A model generated the notes under the pieces. That model had not been told where the DNA came from. It saw only the letters and a program-made list of their open reading frames with translations, and did no database searches. Source: Agromyces sp. LHK192 (lineage in GTDB: Bacteria; Actinomycetota; Actinomycetes; Actinomycetales; Microbacteriaceae). From it: a DNA stretch of 64,000 bases. Position numbers and translations under genes: made by a program. Shown one piece after another: positions 46,058-53,002 of this stretch. The DNA lies in NCBI RefSeq assembly GCF_004006235.1, contig NZ_CP034753.1, positions 1,364,001-1,428,000 on the forward strand. Direction: 5' to 3'. The number at the start of each line of letters is the position of its first letter. Position 1 is the first letter of the stretch.

Positions 46058-46953
46058 CCGCGCAGCCGCGCAGGTCGCGCGACGTCGAGGGCGGCGCAGG
46101 CGCCCGAGTCGGCGTCATCACCGTCAGTTACGGCTCGGAATCGGTGCTGCCCGGATTCCTCGATTCCATTCCGGCGGCGACCAGCGCGTCGATCTCAGTG
46201 GTCGTCGTCGATAACCGTCCGGATCCGGCCGGGACGATCGAGCGCGAGGCGCGCAGTCGCGGTGCGGAGTACCTCGCCGCGCCGGACAACCCCGGGTACG
46301 GCGGCGCGATGAACCGGGGCGCTGAGCTCCTCCCGCCCGACGCGGAGTGGATCCTCATCAGCAATCCCGACGTCGTTCTCGGTGCCGGGTCGGTCGACAC
46401 CCTCGTCGCGGCCGCGGAGTCGGATGCTCGGATCGGCTCGGTCGGACCGGCCATCGTCAATACCGACGGGACCGTCTACCCGTCCGCGCGGGAGATCCCC
46501 TCCATCGGCCATGGGATCGGGCACGCCCTCTTCGCCAACGTGTGGCCGACGAACCCGTGGACCCGTCGGTACCGTCGAGAGGCGGACGACGACCGTCCGC
46601 GCGAAGCGGGCTGGCTCTCGGGTGCCTGCCTGCTCGTGAGGCGATCGTCGTTCGACGACGTCGGCGGGTTCGACGAGGCGTTCTTCATGTACTTCGAGGA
46701 CGTCGACCTCGGCTACCGGATCGGTCGCACCGGCCGGAGGAACATGTACGTTCCCGCAGCGATCGTGCGGCATATCGGCGCGCACTCGACCGCATCGAGG
46801 CCCGAGGCGATGATCGCCGCGCATCATCGCAGCGCCAAGCGCTTCCTCGCCAAACGGTACCCGGGGCCGTGGAACGCGCCGCTGCGGGCGTGCCTGGGCC
46901 TCGGGCTCGACGTCAGGTCGTTCGTCTCCGCGCGGTCGGGCAGGCGCAGCTGA
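46054..46953 (+). CDS. GT2-family glycosyltransferase, WbbL (rhamnosyltransferase)-like
   Basis: 299-aa GT-A enzyme. VGVITVSYGSESVLPGFL opens the domain, VVVVDNRPDP gives the nucleotide Asp, PDNPGYGGAMNRG and ISNPDVVL the metal site. GWLSGACLLVRRSSFDDVGG followed by GFDEAFFMYFEDVDLGYR is the classical WbbL/rhamnosyltransferase C-terminal motif with the catalytic base. GTG 46054 overlaps the phosphatase gene by GTGA. As dTDP-rhamnose is made by the cluster, a rhamnosyl transfer to the lipid-linked acceptor is plausible. The C-terminus is basic and may touch the membrane. Confidence 0.91.
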   Translation: MTAQPRRSRDVEGGAGARVGVITVSYGSESVLPGFLDSIPAATSASISVVVVDNRPDPAGTIEREARSRGAEYLAAPDNPGYGGAMNRGAELLPPDAEWILISNPDVVLGAGSVDTLVAAAESDARIGSVGPAIVNTDGTVYPSAREIPSIGHGIGHALFANVWPTNPWTRRYRREADDDRPREAGWLSGACLLVRRSSFDDVGGFDEAFFMYFEDVDLGYRIGRTGRRNMYVPAAIVRHIGAHSTASRPEAMIAAHHRSAKRFLAKRYPGPWNAPLRACLGLGLDVRSFVSARSGRRS

Positions 46954-46979
46954 CCGACGCCTCGCGGTCGGCGTCGTCG

Positions 46980-46985
46980 TATACT
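46980..46985 (+). promoter_or_regulatory. -10 element for leaderless small coiled-coil gene
   Basis: TATACT, 6 nt, then ATG 46992. It provides an internal promoter within the glycosyltransferase/exporter operon. Confidence 0.6.
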
Positions 46986-46991
46986 TGGCGA

Positions 46992-47318
46992 ATGCCCGAA
47001 TCGACCAATCGCCACGGGGACCAGTCTGCCCTGAACACCGGCGAAGCCATTCGAGTCGTTGAGCTCGAGCGAGAGGTCGAGCGCCTCCGAGGAGAGCTCG
47101 ACCGTCGCGCGGAGGACGACCTCCGCACGTGGATCCGCGCCGTTCGCGACGAGGATCGAATCCTCCGCGACATGCAGCAGACGCTCTCCTGGCGTATTAC
47201 GCGACCGCTGCGGCTCGCCCGCGTGGTGCAGCTGAAGGTCGCCCAGGTCGGCGTGGTCCGGACGTCGCAACTCGCCGTCGCGGACCTGCGTCGCCGCTAC
47301 GCCGGGCGGCGTCGCTGA
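46992..47318 (+). CDS. small coiled-coil protein with glycosyltransferase-tail motif (unknown function)
   Basis: 108 residues. Residues 20-45 form a coiled coil (VVELEREVERLRGELDRRAE), then RTWIRAVRDEDRILRDMQ, then SWRITRPLRLARVV at 66-79, and a basic C-terminus. The S-W-R-x-T-x-PLR pattern is often seen at the end of wall-polysaccharide glycosyltransferases, here free-standing. It may be a membrane-surface or oligomerisation adaptor for the neighbouring glycosyltransferases; no catalytic residues are present. Its own TATACT promoter 6 nt before the ATG (leaderless) supports this start. It is upstream of the two paralogous GT4 genes and the ABC exporter. Confidence 0.8.
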   Translation: MPESTNRHGDQSALNTGEAIRVVELEREVERLRGELDRRAEDDLRTWIRAVRDEDRILRDMQQTLSWRITRPLRLARVVQLKVAQVGVVRTSQLAVADLRRRYAGRRR

Positions 47319-47368
47319 ACGGCCCTGCCGCGACGGAGGAGACGACCTCGGACTCCGCGATCGGCATC

Positions 47369-48859
47369 TTGGAAGCGGCGCTGGACCAGCGTCTGCTGGC
47401 CCTCGCCCCGTACATGGCGCCGGGGGTCGACGGCCCGGGCGTGCGGGCGGAACGGGGGAGCGGGGCGCTGCTCGACGAGATCGTGCGCGAGGTACGTGCG
47501 ACCGCCGGTTCGCGATCCGTCTGGCTCCTCATCGTCGCGCTGACCGCGACCTTCCCGAACGCGAGTCGCGTGCAGATGGTCCGGCGCGCGATCGACCTCG
47601 CCGAGCCGGCACTGGCCTCCGCGGCGCTCCTCGAGTGCTGCTACGACGACGCCGCCCGATTCGCGATGCTGGACGTCGAGATCGACGTCATCGCGGACGG
47701 GGTCGTGGTCGACGTCGACTTCTGCGCCAACCACCTGCACAACACGGGCATCCAGCGCGTCGTCCGCCAGACGATGTCGCGGTGGGTCGAGTCGTACGAC
47801 GTGCGCCTCGTGGCGTGGACCGCGGGCGGTGGAGCGATGCGCACGATGTCGGCGCTCGAACGGCACCGCGTGACTGCGTGGAACACCTACGTCGAACCGG
47901 AGCGCTCGGAGCATCCGGTCGACCCGCCCCGGTTCCGGGTCGTCGTCCCGGTCGACAGCGCCGTGATCCTCCCCGAAGTTCCGCAGAACGCGCTCGTCGA
48001 TCCGCTGGCTGCACTCGCGGAACACTCGGGCAATCGCGTCGGCCTCGTCGGGTACGACGCCATCCCGGTCGTGAGCGCCGACATGCTCCCCGCCCTCGAG
48101 ACGGAACGCTACGTGCGCTATCTCACGGTCGTGAAGCACGCCGCCCGGGTCGCGGGTATCAGCGACGCCGCGACCGCCGAGTTCGCCGGATTCGGTCGGA
48201 CCCTCTCGACGCAGGGGCTCTCCGCCCCCGAGACCGTCTCGATCGTGCTGCCGGTCGACGCGCCCGACCATCCGATCGTCGCCGCCGACGCCACCGCCGA
48301 GGCGCTGGTGCTCTGCGTCGGTAGCCAGGAGCCCCGCAAGAACCAACTGTCGGTGCTCCATGCAGCCGAGGTGCTCTGGCGCGAGGGCCTGCAGTTCTCA
48401 CTGACGTTCATCGGCGGCGGCTCGCTCTGGTTCACCCGTGATTTCGACCGTCGCATCGCGCGCCTCCGGCGCGCCGGTCGGCGGATCGAGGTGCTCCGCG
48501 GGGTCAACGACGCGGTGCTGCTCGATGCGTACAGCCGGGCGCGGCTCTCCGTGTTCCCGTCGCTGCACGAAGGGTACGGACTGCCCGTCGCGGAGTCCCT
48601 CAGTTATCAGACCCCGGTCATCACGAGCTCCTACGGGAGTACGGCGGAGATCGCCGTCGGCGGCGGCTGCGTGCTCGTCGATCCCCGCGACGACGACGAG
48701 CTCGTCGCGGCCATGCGTTCGCTGCTGACCGACGACGCGCGCCTCGCGCAGTTGAAGGAGGAGATCGCGATCCGGGCTGATGACACCTGGGACGACTACG
48801 CCTCGAAGTTGTGGGACGGCTTGGTCGTCCCGCTGAGCGGGGTGCCCCGTGGCGACTGA
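47369..48859 (+). CDS. GT4-family glycosyltransferase with N-terminal extension (paralogue 1)
   Basis: 496-aa protein. Residues 1-110 are a helical N-terminal extension (ALDQRLLALAPYMAPG ...). A GT-B domain follows: NTGIQRVVRQTMSRW (acceptor loop), VGYDAIPVVSADM, CVGSQEPRKNQLSVL and the EGYGLPVAE motif. The start is uncertain. TTG 47369 gives the N-terminus that aligns with the paralogue starting VATDPIKQRL, but has no clear ribosome binding site, and earlier in-frame codons up to 47315 offer no ATG/GTG. The preceding gene ends at 47318. GTG 48849 of the next gene overlaps its end by 11 nt. Confidence 0.82.
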   Translation: MEAALDQRLLALAPYMAPGVDGPGVRAERGSGALLDEIVREVRATAGSRSVWLLIVALTATFPNASRVQMVRRAIDLAEPALASAALLECCYDDAARFAMLDVEIDVIADGVVVDVDFCANHLHNTGIQRVVRQTMSRWVESYDVRLVAWTAGGGAMRTMSALERHRVTAWNTYVEPERSEHPVDPPRFRVVVPVDSAVILPEVPQNALVDPLAALAEHSGNRVGLVGYDAIPVVSADMLPALETERYVRYLTVVKHAARVAGISDAATAEFAGFGRTLSTQGLSAPETVSIVLPVDAPDHPIVAADATAEALVLCVGSQEPRKNQLSVLHAAEVLWREGLQFSLTFIGGGSLWFTRDFDRRIARLRRAGRRIEVLRGVNDAVLLDAYSRARLSVFPSLHEGYGLPVAESLSYQTPVITSSYGSTAEIAVGGGCVLVDPRDDDELVAAMRSLLTDDARLAQLKEEIAIRADDTWDDYASKLWDGLVVPLSGVPRGD

Positions 48860-50354
48860 CCCGATCAAGCAGCGGCTGCGCGAACTGCTCGCGACGCTCG
48901 CCCCCGAGGTCTCCGGCTCCGGTTCGACCGCGGACCTGACCTCCCGCGTCGCGCGGGCGATCGGACGCCCGCGCGACGACGTCGCCTGGCTCGTGCTCGC
49001 GGTGGTCACCGCACGCCTGCCCGAGCGCCAGAGCGTCATCGACCTGCGGCGCGCCATTGCCCTGGACGGCGCCGAGCCCGCGCTGCGGGATATCGTCTCC
49101 GCCGCCCGCCGCCGTGCCGCACTCCGCGCCGGCTTCGAGCCTCGTGTTCGGATCCTGCAGGGCGAGACGCTCGTCGACGTACAGCACACCGCGCGGACCG
49201 GTCTCGCGACCGGTATCCAGCGAGTGGTGCGGATGACGCTGCAGCAGTGGAGCGCCCAGCACGAGATCCTGCTCGTCGGCTGGAACAGCCGGCTCGACGC
49301 CCTCAGGATGCTGACCGACCGCGAACGGGAGAACGCGATCCACGGCACCGACCGGGACGCGGCCTCCGCCGTGCGAAGCGTGCCGGAGGTGGTCGTGCCC
49401 TGGGAGTCGACCTACATCCTCCCGGAGCTCGCGATCGAGGGGGAACGGACGAGCCGAATGCTCGCGCTCGCGGAGTTCTCGCGCAACGAGACCGCGGTGG
49501 TGGGATTCGACTGCGTGCCGCTGACCTCCGCCGAGACCGTCGGCGTCGGCATGGGCGGCGCGTTCGGCAAGAACCTCGCCGCGGTCGCGAGGTTCGGGCG
49601 CGTCGCGGCGATCTCCGAAGCGGCGGCGAACGAGTACCGCGGTTGGGTCGACATGCTCGGCGGCGCGAATCTCGCCGGGCCGACCGTGAGCGCGGTGGTG
49701 CTCCCCTCGGATGTCGGCGAGGTCGACGACGACGGGCTCGAGCGAGCGCGCGAGGCGCTCACCATCGAGGACCTGCCCCTGCTCCTCTGCGTGGGGAGCC
49801 ATGAGCCGCGGAAGAACCACCTCGCCGTGCTCGCAGCGGCGGAGTTCTTGTGGCGCAAGGGCCACCGGTTCTCGCTCGCCTTCGTCGGCGGCAACTCGTG
49901 GGGCGATACGGAGTTCAAGACGCAGGTCGCGCAGCTCCGGCGGCTGGGTCGCCCGCTCACGACGGTGACGGCGATCTCGGACGACATCCTCTGGGGCGGG
50001 TATCGGATCGCTCGCGCGACCGTCTTCCCGTCGTTCAATGAGGGCTTCGGCCTGCCGGTCGCCGAGTCGCTCGCCGTGGGAACGCCGGTCGTGACGTCGG
50101 CGTTCGGCAGCATGCGGGAGATCGCGGCCGCGGGCGGCGCGCTCCTCGTCGACCCGCGAAGCGATGCGGACGTGGCGCGAGCGCTCGAGGACGTGCTCTT
50201 CGACGACGCCGTGAACGAGAAGCTCAGGGCCGAGGCGCTCGCCCGCCCGAAGCGAGGATGGGCGGAGTACGCCGCCGAACTGTGGGAAGTACTGGTCGAC
50301 GGTTCGAACTCGGTTCCCGACGACCGCGCGACCACCGGACGTGGAGAGAGATGA
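48849..50354 (+). CDS. GT4-family glycosyltransferase with N-terminal extension (paralogue 2)
   Basis: 501-aa enzyme with the same architecture as its upstream neighbour: a helical N-terminal extension, then TGIQRVVRMTLQQW, FDCVPLTSAETV, CVGSHEPRKNHLAVL and EGFGLPVAESLAVG with an intact ExxxxxxxE. The two genes are adjacent and coupled, a tandem duplication with strong divergence. The NTGIQRVVR / TGIQRVVR motif belongs to GT4 enzymes working on O-antigen-type polymers. Its stop overlaps the Wzm-like gene by ATGA, linking chain synthesis directly to export. Confidence 0.91.
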   Translation: MATDPIKQRLRELLATLAPEVSGSGSTADLTSRVARAIGRPRDDVAWLVLAVVTARLPERQSVIDLRRAIALDGAEPALRDIVSAARRRAALRAGFEPRVRILQGETLVDVQHTARTGLATGIQRVVRMTLQQWSAQHEILLVGWNSRLDALRMLTDRERENAIHGTDRDAASAVRSVPEVVVPWESTYILPELAIEGERTSRMLALAEFSRNETAVVGFDCVPLTSAETVGVGMGGAFGKNLAAVARFGRVAAISEAAANEYRGWVDMLGGANLAGPTVSAVVLPSDVGEVDDDGLERAREALTIEDLPLLLCVGSHEPRKNHLAVLAAAEFLWRKGHRFSLAFVGGNSWGDTEFKTQVAQLRRLGRPLTTVTAISDDILWGGYRIARATVFPSFNEGFGLPVAESLAVGTPVVTSAFGSMREIAAAGGALLVDPRSDADVARALEDVLFDDAVNEKLRAEALARPKRGWAEYAAELWEVLVDGSNSVPDDRATTGRGER

Positions 50355-51301
50355 CCAGCGAAGCCTCACGACGAGCCGACCGGCTCAGGGAACTGCCGTT
50401 CGAGCGATCGTCGGCCGCGAGCTCGAGGAGCTTCGCAGGATTCCTCCGTTCGATCCGCGAGATCTCCGGCCAACGAGAGTTGCTGGGCTTGCTGGTCCGC
50501 CGCGAGCTGAAGGCCCGCTACAAGGACAGCAGCCTCGGATTCCTGTGGAGCCTGCTGCGTCCGCTGACGATGCTCCTCATCTACTTCGTCGCCATCGGGC
50601 AGTTCCTCGGCGCTGCGAGGGGCATCCCGGACTTCGCGGTCTTCGTCTTCGCGGGCCTGACGATCTGGGGCCTGTACAACGAGATCGTGATCGCGGGAAC
50701 CACGTCGATCATCGGCAATGCCGGGCTCATCAAGAAGGTGAACCTGCCGCGCGAGATCTTTCCGCTCGCCGCGACCGGGTCGGCGATATTCAACTTCCTC
50801 GTGCAGTTCGTGGTCCTGATCCTCGCAACGGTCGTCATCGGCAAGGTTCCCCTCGACTGGGACCTCCTCTACGTCCCGGCCGGCGTCGCGATCGTGCTCG
50901 TCTGGGGCATCGCGGCCGCGCTGCTGCTGTCGGCGGTGAACGTGTACCTGCGCGACGTCCAGTACCTCGTCGAGGTCGCGATGCTGCTGCTCTTCTGGCT
51001 GTCGCCGATCGTGTACGCGTGGTCGTTCGTGGTCGACGCCGCAGCCCGCACCGGGCTGGCCTGGCTCACCGAGGTCTACCTGTCGAATCCGGTCACCGTG
51101 GCCGTGCTCGCGTTCCAGCGCGGCATGTGGGTGTCGGGTTCAGAGGAAACCATGATCGACGGCAACGTCGTGCCTCCGCAGCCGTGGCCCGCCGACCTCG
51201 ATCTCAGGCTCGCGATCATGTTCGGAATCGGCGTGGTCTTCCTGATCATCTGTCAACGCGTGTTCCAGAGGTTGCAGGGCAACTTCGCTCAGGAGATCTG
51301 A
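50351..51301 (+). CDS. ABC-2 polysaccharide exporter permease (Wzm/TagG-like)
   Basis: 316-aa permease with six hydrophobic helices. The N-terminal amphipathic segment LVRRELKARYKDSSLGFLWSL with LLRPL and the first helix LLIYFVAIGQFLG identify the ABC-2 type polysaccharide exporters (Wzm, TagG, RfbD). ATG 50351 overlaps the GT4 stop (ATGA), and the downstream ATPase begins at the last base of its TGA. Exporters of this type carry undecaprenyl-linked chains finished in the cytoplasm, fitting the cytosolic GT4/GT2 enzymes of this operon. Confidence 0.93.
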   Translation: MTSEASRRADRLRELPFERSSAASSRSFAGFLRSIREISGQRELLGLLVRRELKARYKDSSLGFLWSLLRPLTMLLIYFVAIGQFLGAARGIPDFAVFVFAGLTIWGLYNEIVIAGTTSIIGNAGLIKKVNLPREIFPLAATGSAIFNFLVQFVVLILATVVIGKVPLDWDLLYVPAGVAIVLVWGIAAALLLSAVNVYLRDVQYLVEVAMLLLFWLSPIVYAWSFVVDAAARTGLAWLTEVYLSNPVTVAVLAFQRGMWVSGSEETMIDGNVVPPQPWPADLDLRLAIMFGIGVVFLIICQRVFQRLQGNFAQEI

Positions 51302-52065
51302 TGGCATCGACATCCCCCGCGATCATCGAGGACGCCCCGGTGGTCATCCGCGCCGAGGACGTCTCGAAGCGATTCATCCTCCGCAAGGACAAGGCGCTCA
51401 AGGAACGCATCGTCAACTTCGGCCGCTCGCAGAAGCACAAGAGCGACTTCTGGGCCCTTCGCGACGTCGGCTTCGAGATCACCGCGGGGACGAGCGTCGG
51501 ACTCGTCGGAGCGAACGGCTCGGGGAAGAGCACCCTGCTCAAGGTCATCGGCGGCATCATCCAGACCGACAGCGGATTCATCGAGCGGCGCGGACGCGTG
51601 GCGGCGCTGCTCGAGCTCGGCGCCGGGTTCCACCCGGACCTGACGGGTCGGGAGAACGTCTACCTGAACGGGTCGATCCTGGGTCTCACCCAGAAGCAGA
51701 CCTCCGAGTACTTCGACTCGATCGTCGAGTTCTCCGAGATCGGCGACTTCATCGATACACAGGTCAAGTTCTACTCGTCGGGGATGTACGTGCGACTCGC
51801 GTTCGCGATCGCGGTCCACGTCGATCCCGACATCCTCCTCGTCGACGAGGTGCTCGCGGTCGGCGACGAGCCGTTCCAGGCGAAGTGCATGAACAAGATC
51901 CGGCAGTTCCAACAGGAGGGGCGCACGATCGTCTTCGTCTCCCACAGTGCGGGTCAGATCGAGGATCTCTGCGATCGGGTGATCGTGCTCTCGCACGGTG
52001 CGGTTGTCTACGATGGCGAGACGGAAGGCGGGATCGCCGCGCTCCGGCGGAGTTTCGGGGAGTAG
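51301..52065 (+). CDS. ABC exporter ATPase (Wzt/TagH-like, short form)
   Basis: 254-aa nucleotide-binding subunit. Walker A is GANGSGKST, the Q-loop precedes AALLELGAGFHPDLTGREN (typical of polysaccharide exporters), the signature is YSSGMYVRLAFA, and Walker B is ILLVDEVLAVGD with H-loop VSHS. It lacks the C-terminal carbohydrate-binding domain of Wzt proteins that recognise modified chain ends, so export is probably not coupled to a terminal cap. The start ATG overlaps the permease stop by one base (TGATG). No obvious terminator follows before the HAD gene promoter. Confidence 0.95.
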   Translation: MASTSPAIIEDAPVVIRAEDVSKRFILRKDKALKERIVNFGRSQKHKSDFWALRDVGFEITAGTSVGLVGANGSGKSTLLKVIGGIIQTDSGFIERRGRVAALLELGAGFHPDLTGRENVYLNGSILGLTQKQTSEYFDSIVEFSEIGDFIDTQVKFYSSGMYVRLAFAIAVHVDPDILLVDEVLAVGDEPFQAKCMNKIRQFQQEGRTIVFVSHSAGQIEDLCDRVIVLSHGAVVYDGETEGGIAALRRSFGE

Positions 52066-52087
52066 GGCTGCCTCATTCGCCGGTGAG

Positions 52088-52117
52088 TTCGATGCTCTCA
52101 GGGTGCTCGCGTAAGAT
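52088..52117 (+). promoter_or_regulatory. promoter of the PMM-type HAD gene
   Basis: TTCGAT (-35, 52088-52093) and TAAGAT (-10, 52112-52117) with an 18-nt spacer, leaving an 80-nt leader before GTG 52205. Confidence 0.45.
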
Positions 52118-52204
52118 CCCGTCGAGAGATGCGCGCTCGCGACAGCGCTTGACGTCTCCCGATCCCCTGAACTCAGCGCCGGCCCATTCCGGCGGATACC
52201 GAAA

Positions 52205-53002
52205 GTGAACGTGCCCTTGACTGCTCTGCCCCGACTCATCGCCTTCGACCTCGACGACACCCTTGCCCCGTCGAAGTCCCCGTTGCGTCCGCAGATGGCG
52301 GAACTCCTCGTGCGCCTGCTCGACCGGACCGAGGTCTGCGTGATCTCCGGCGGGCAGTTCGGCCAGTTCGACGCGCAGGTGATCCAACAGCTCGCTGGAG
52401 CGACCGCGGAACAGCTCGAGCGACTGCACCTCATGCCGACCTGCGGCACGCAGTACTACCGCTATGCGGACGCCGAGTGGGAGCAGGTCTACGCGCAGAA
52501 TCTCACCGAGTCGGAGCGGGACGAGGCGCTCGCCGTCGTCGAGGCCGAGGCAAGGGCGCTCGGATTCTGGGAGGCGGAGACATGGGGCCCGATCCTCGAG
52601 GACCGTGGGTCGCAGGTGACCTTCTCGGCCCTCGGCCAGGCCGCACCGGTCGAGGCCAAGATGCAGTGGGATCCCTCCGGCGCGAAGAAGAACGCCCTCC
52701 GTGACGCGGTGCAGGTCAAGCTCCCCCTGCTCGAGGTGCGGTCCGGCGGATCGACGTCGATCGACATCACGCGGCGCGGCATCGACAAGGCCTACGGCAT
52801 GACGCGTCTGGCCGACGTCTCGGGCGTCCCGCTCGAGGAGATGCTCTTCATCGGGGACCGCCTCGACGAGAACGGCAACGACTACCCGGTGAAGGTGCTC
52901 GGGGTCGAATGCGTGGCGGTCGAGGGTTGGGAGCACACCGTGACGCTGCTCGAACGCATGCTCGACTCGTCGGCTCCGCGGTCAGCCGCGATGACCGCCT
53001 GA
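52205..53002 (+). CDS. HAD-IIB phosphatase/phosphomannomutase of the eukaryotic PMM type
   Basis: 265-aa HAD-superfamily protein. Motif I is FDLDDTLAPSK with DLDDT at 15-19, the cap domain holds CGTQYYR, and motif IV is GDRLDENGNDYP at 217-228, where GNDYP and the following VKVLG match the alpha-PMM (PF03332-like) family. PMMs interconvert mannose-6-P and mannose-1-P through an Asp phosphoenzyme, which would feed GDP-mannose for the dehydratases in this cluster; a plain sugar phosphatase is the alternative. GTG 52205 is used. Its last 21 bp overlap the convergent fusion gene, so the ends share sequence. Confidence 0.82.
   Translation: MNVPLTALPRLIAFDLDDTLAPSKSPLRPQMAELLVRLLDRTEVCVISGGQFGQFDAQVIQQLAGATAEQLERLHLMPTCGTQYYRYADAEWEQVYAQNLTESERDEALAVVEAEARALGFWEAETWGPILEDRGSQVTFSALGQAAPVEAKMQWDPSGAKKNALRDAVQVKLPLLEVRSGGSTSIDITRRGIDKAYGMTRLADVSGVPLEEMLFIGDRLDENGNDYPVKVLGVECVAVEGWEHTVTLLERMLDSSAPRSAAMTA

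Noticed and set aside
47129..47368. Upstream extension of the first paralogous GT4 gene
   Set aside because: It would overlap the small coiled-coil gene in another frame, reads as an Arg/Pro-rich string, and does not align with the N-terminus of the neighbouring paralogue.
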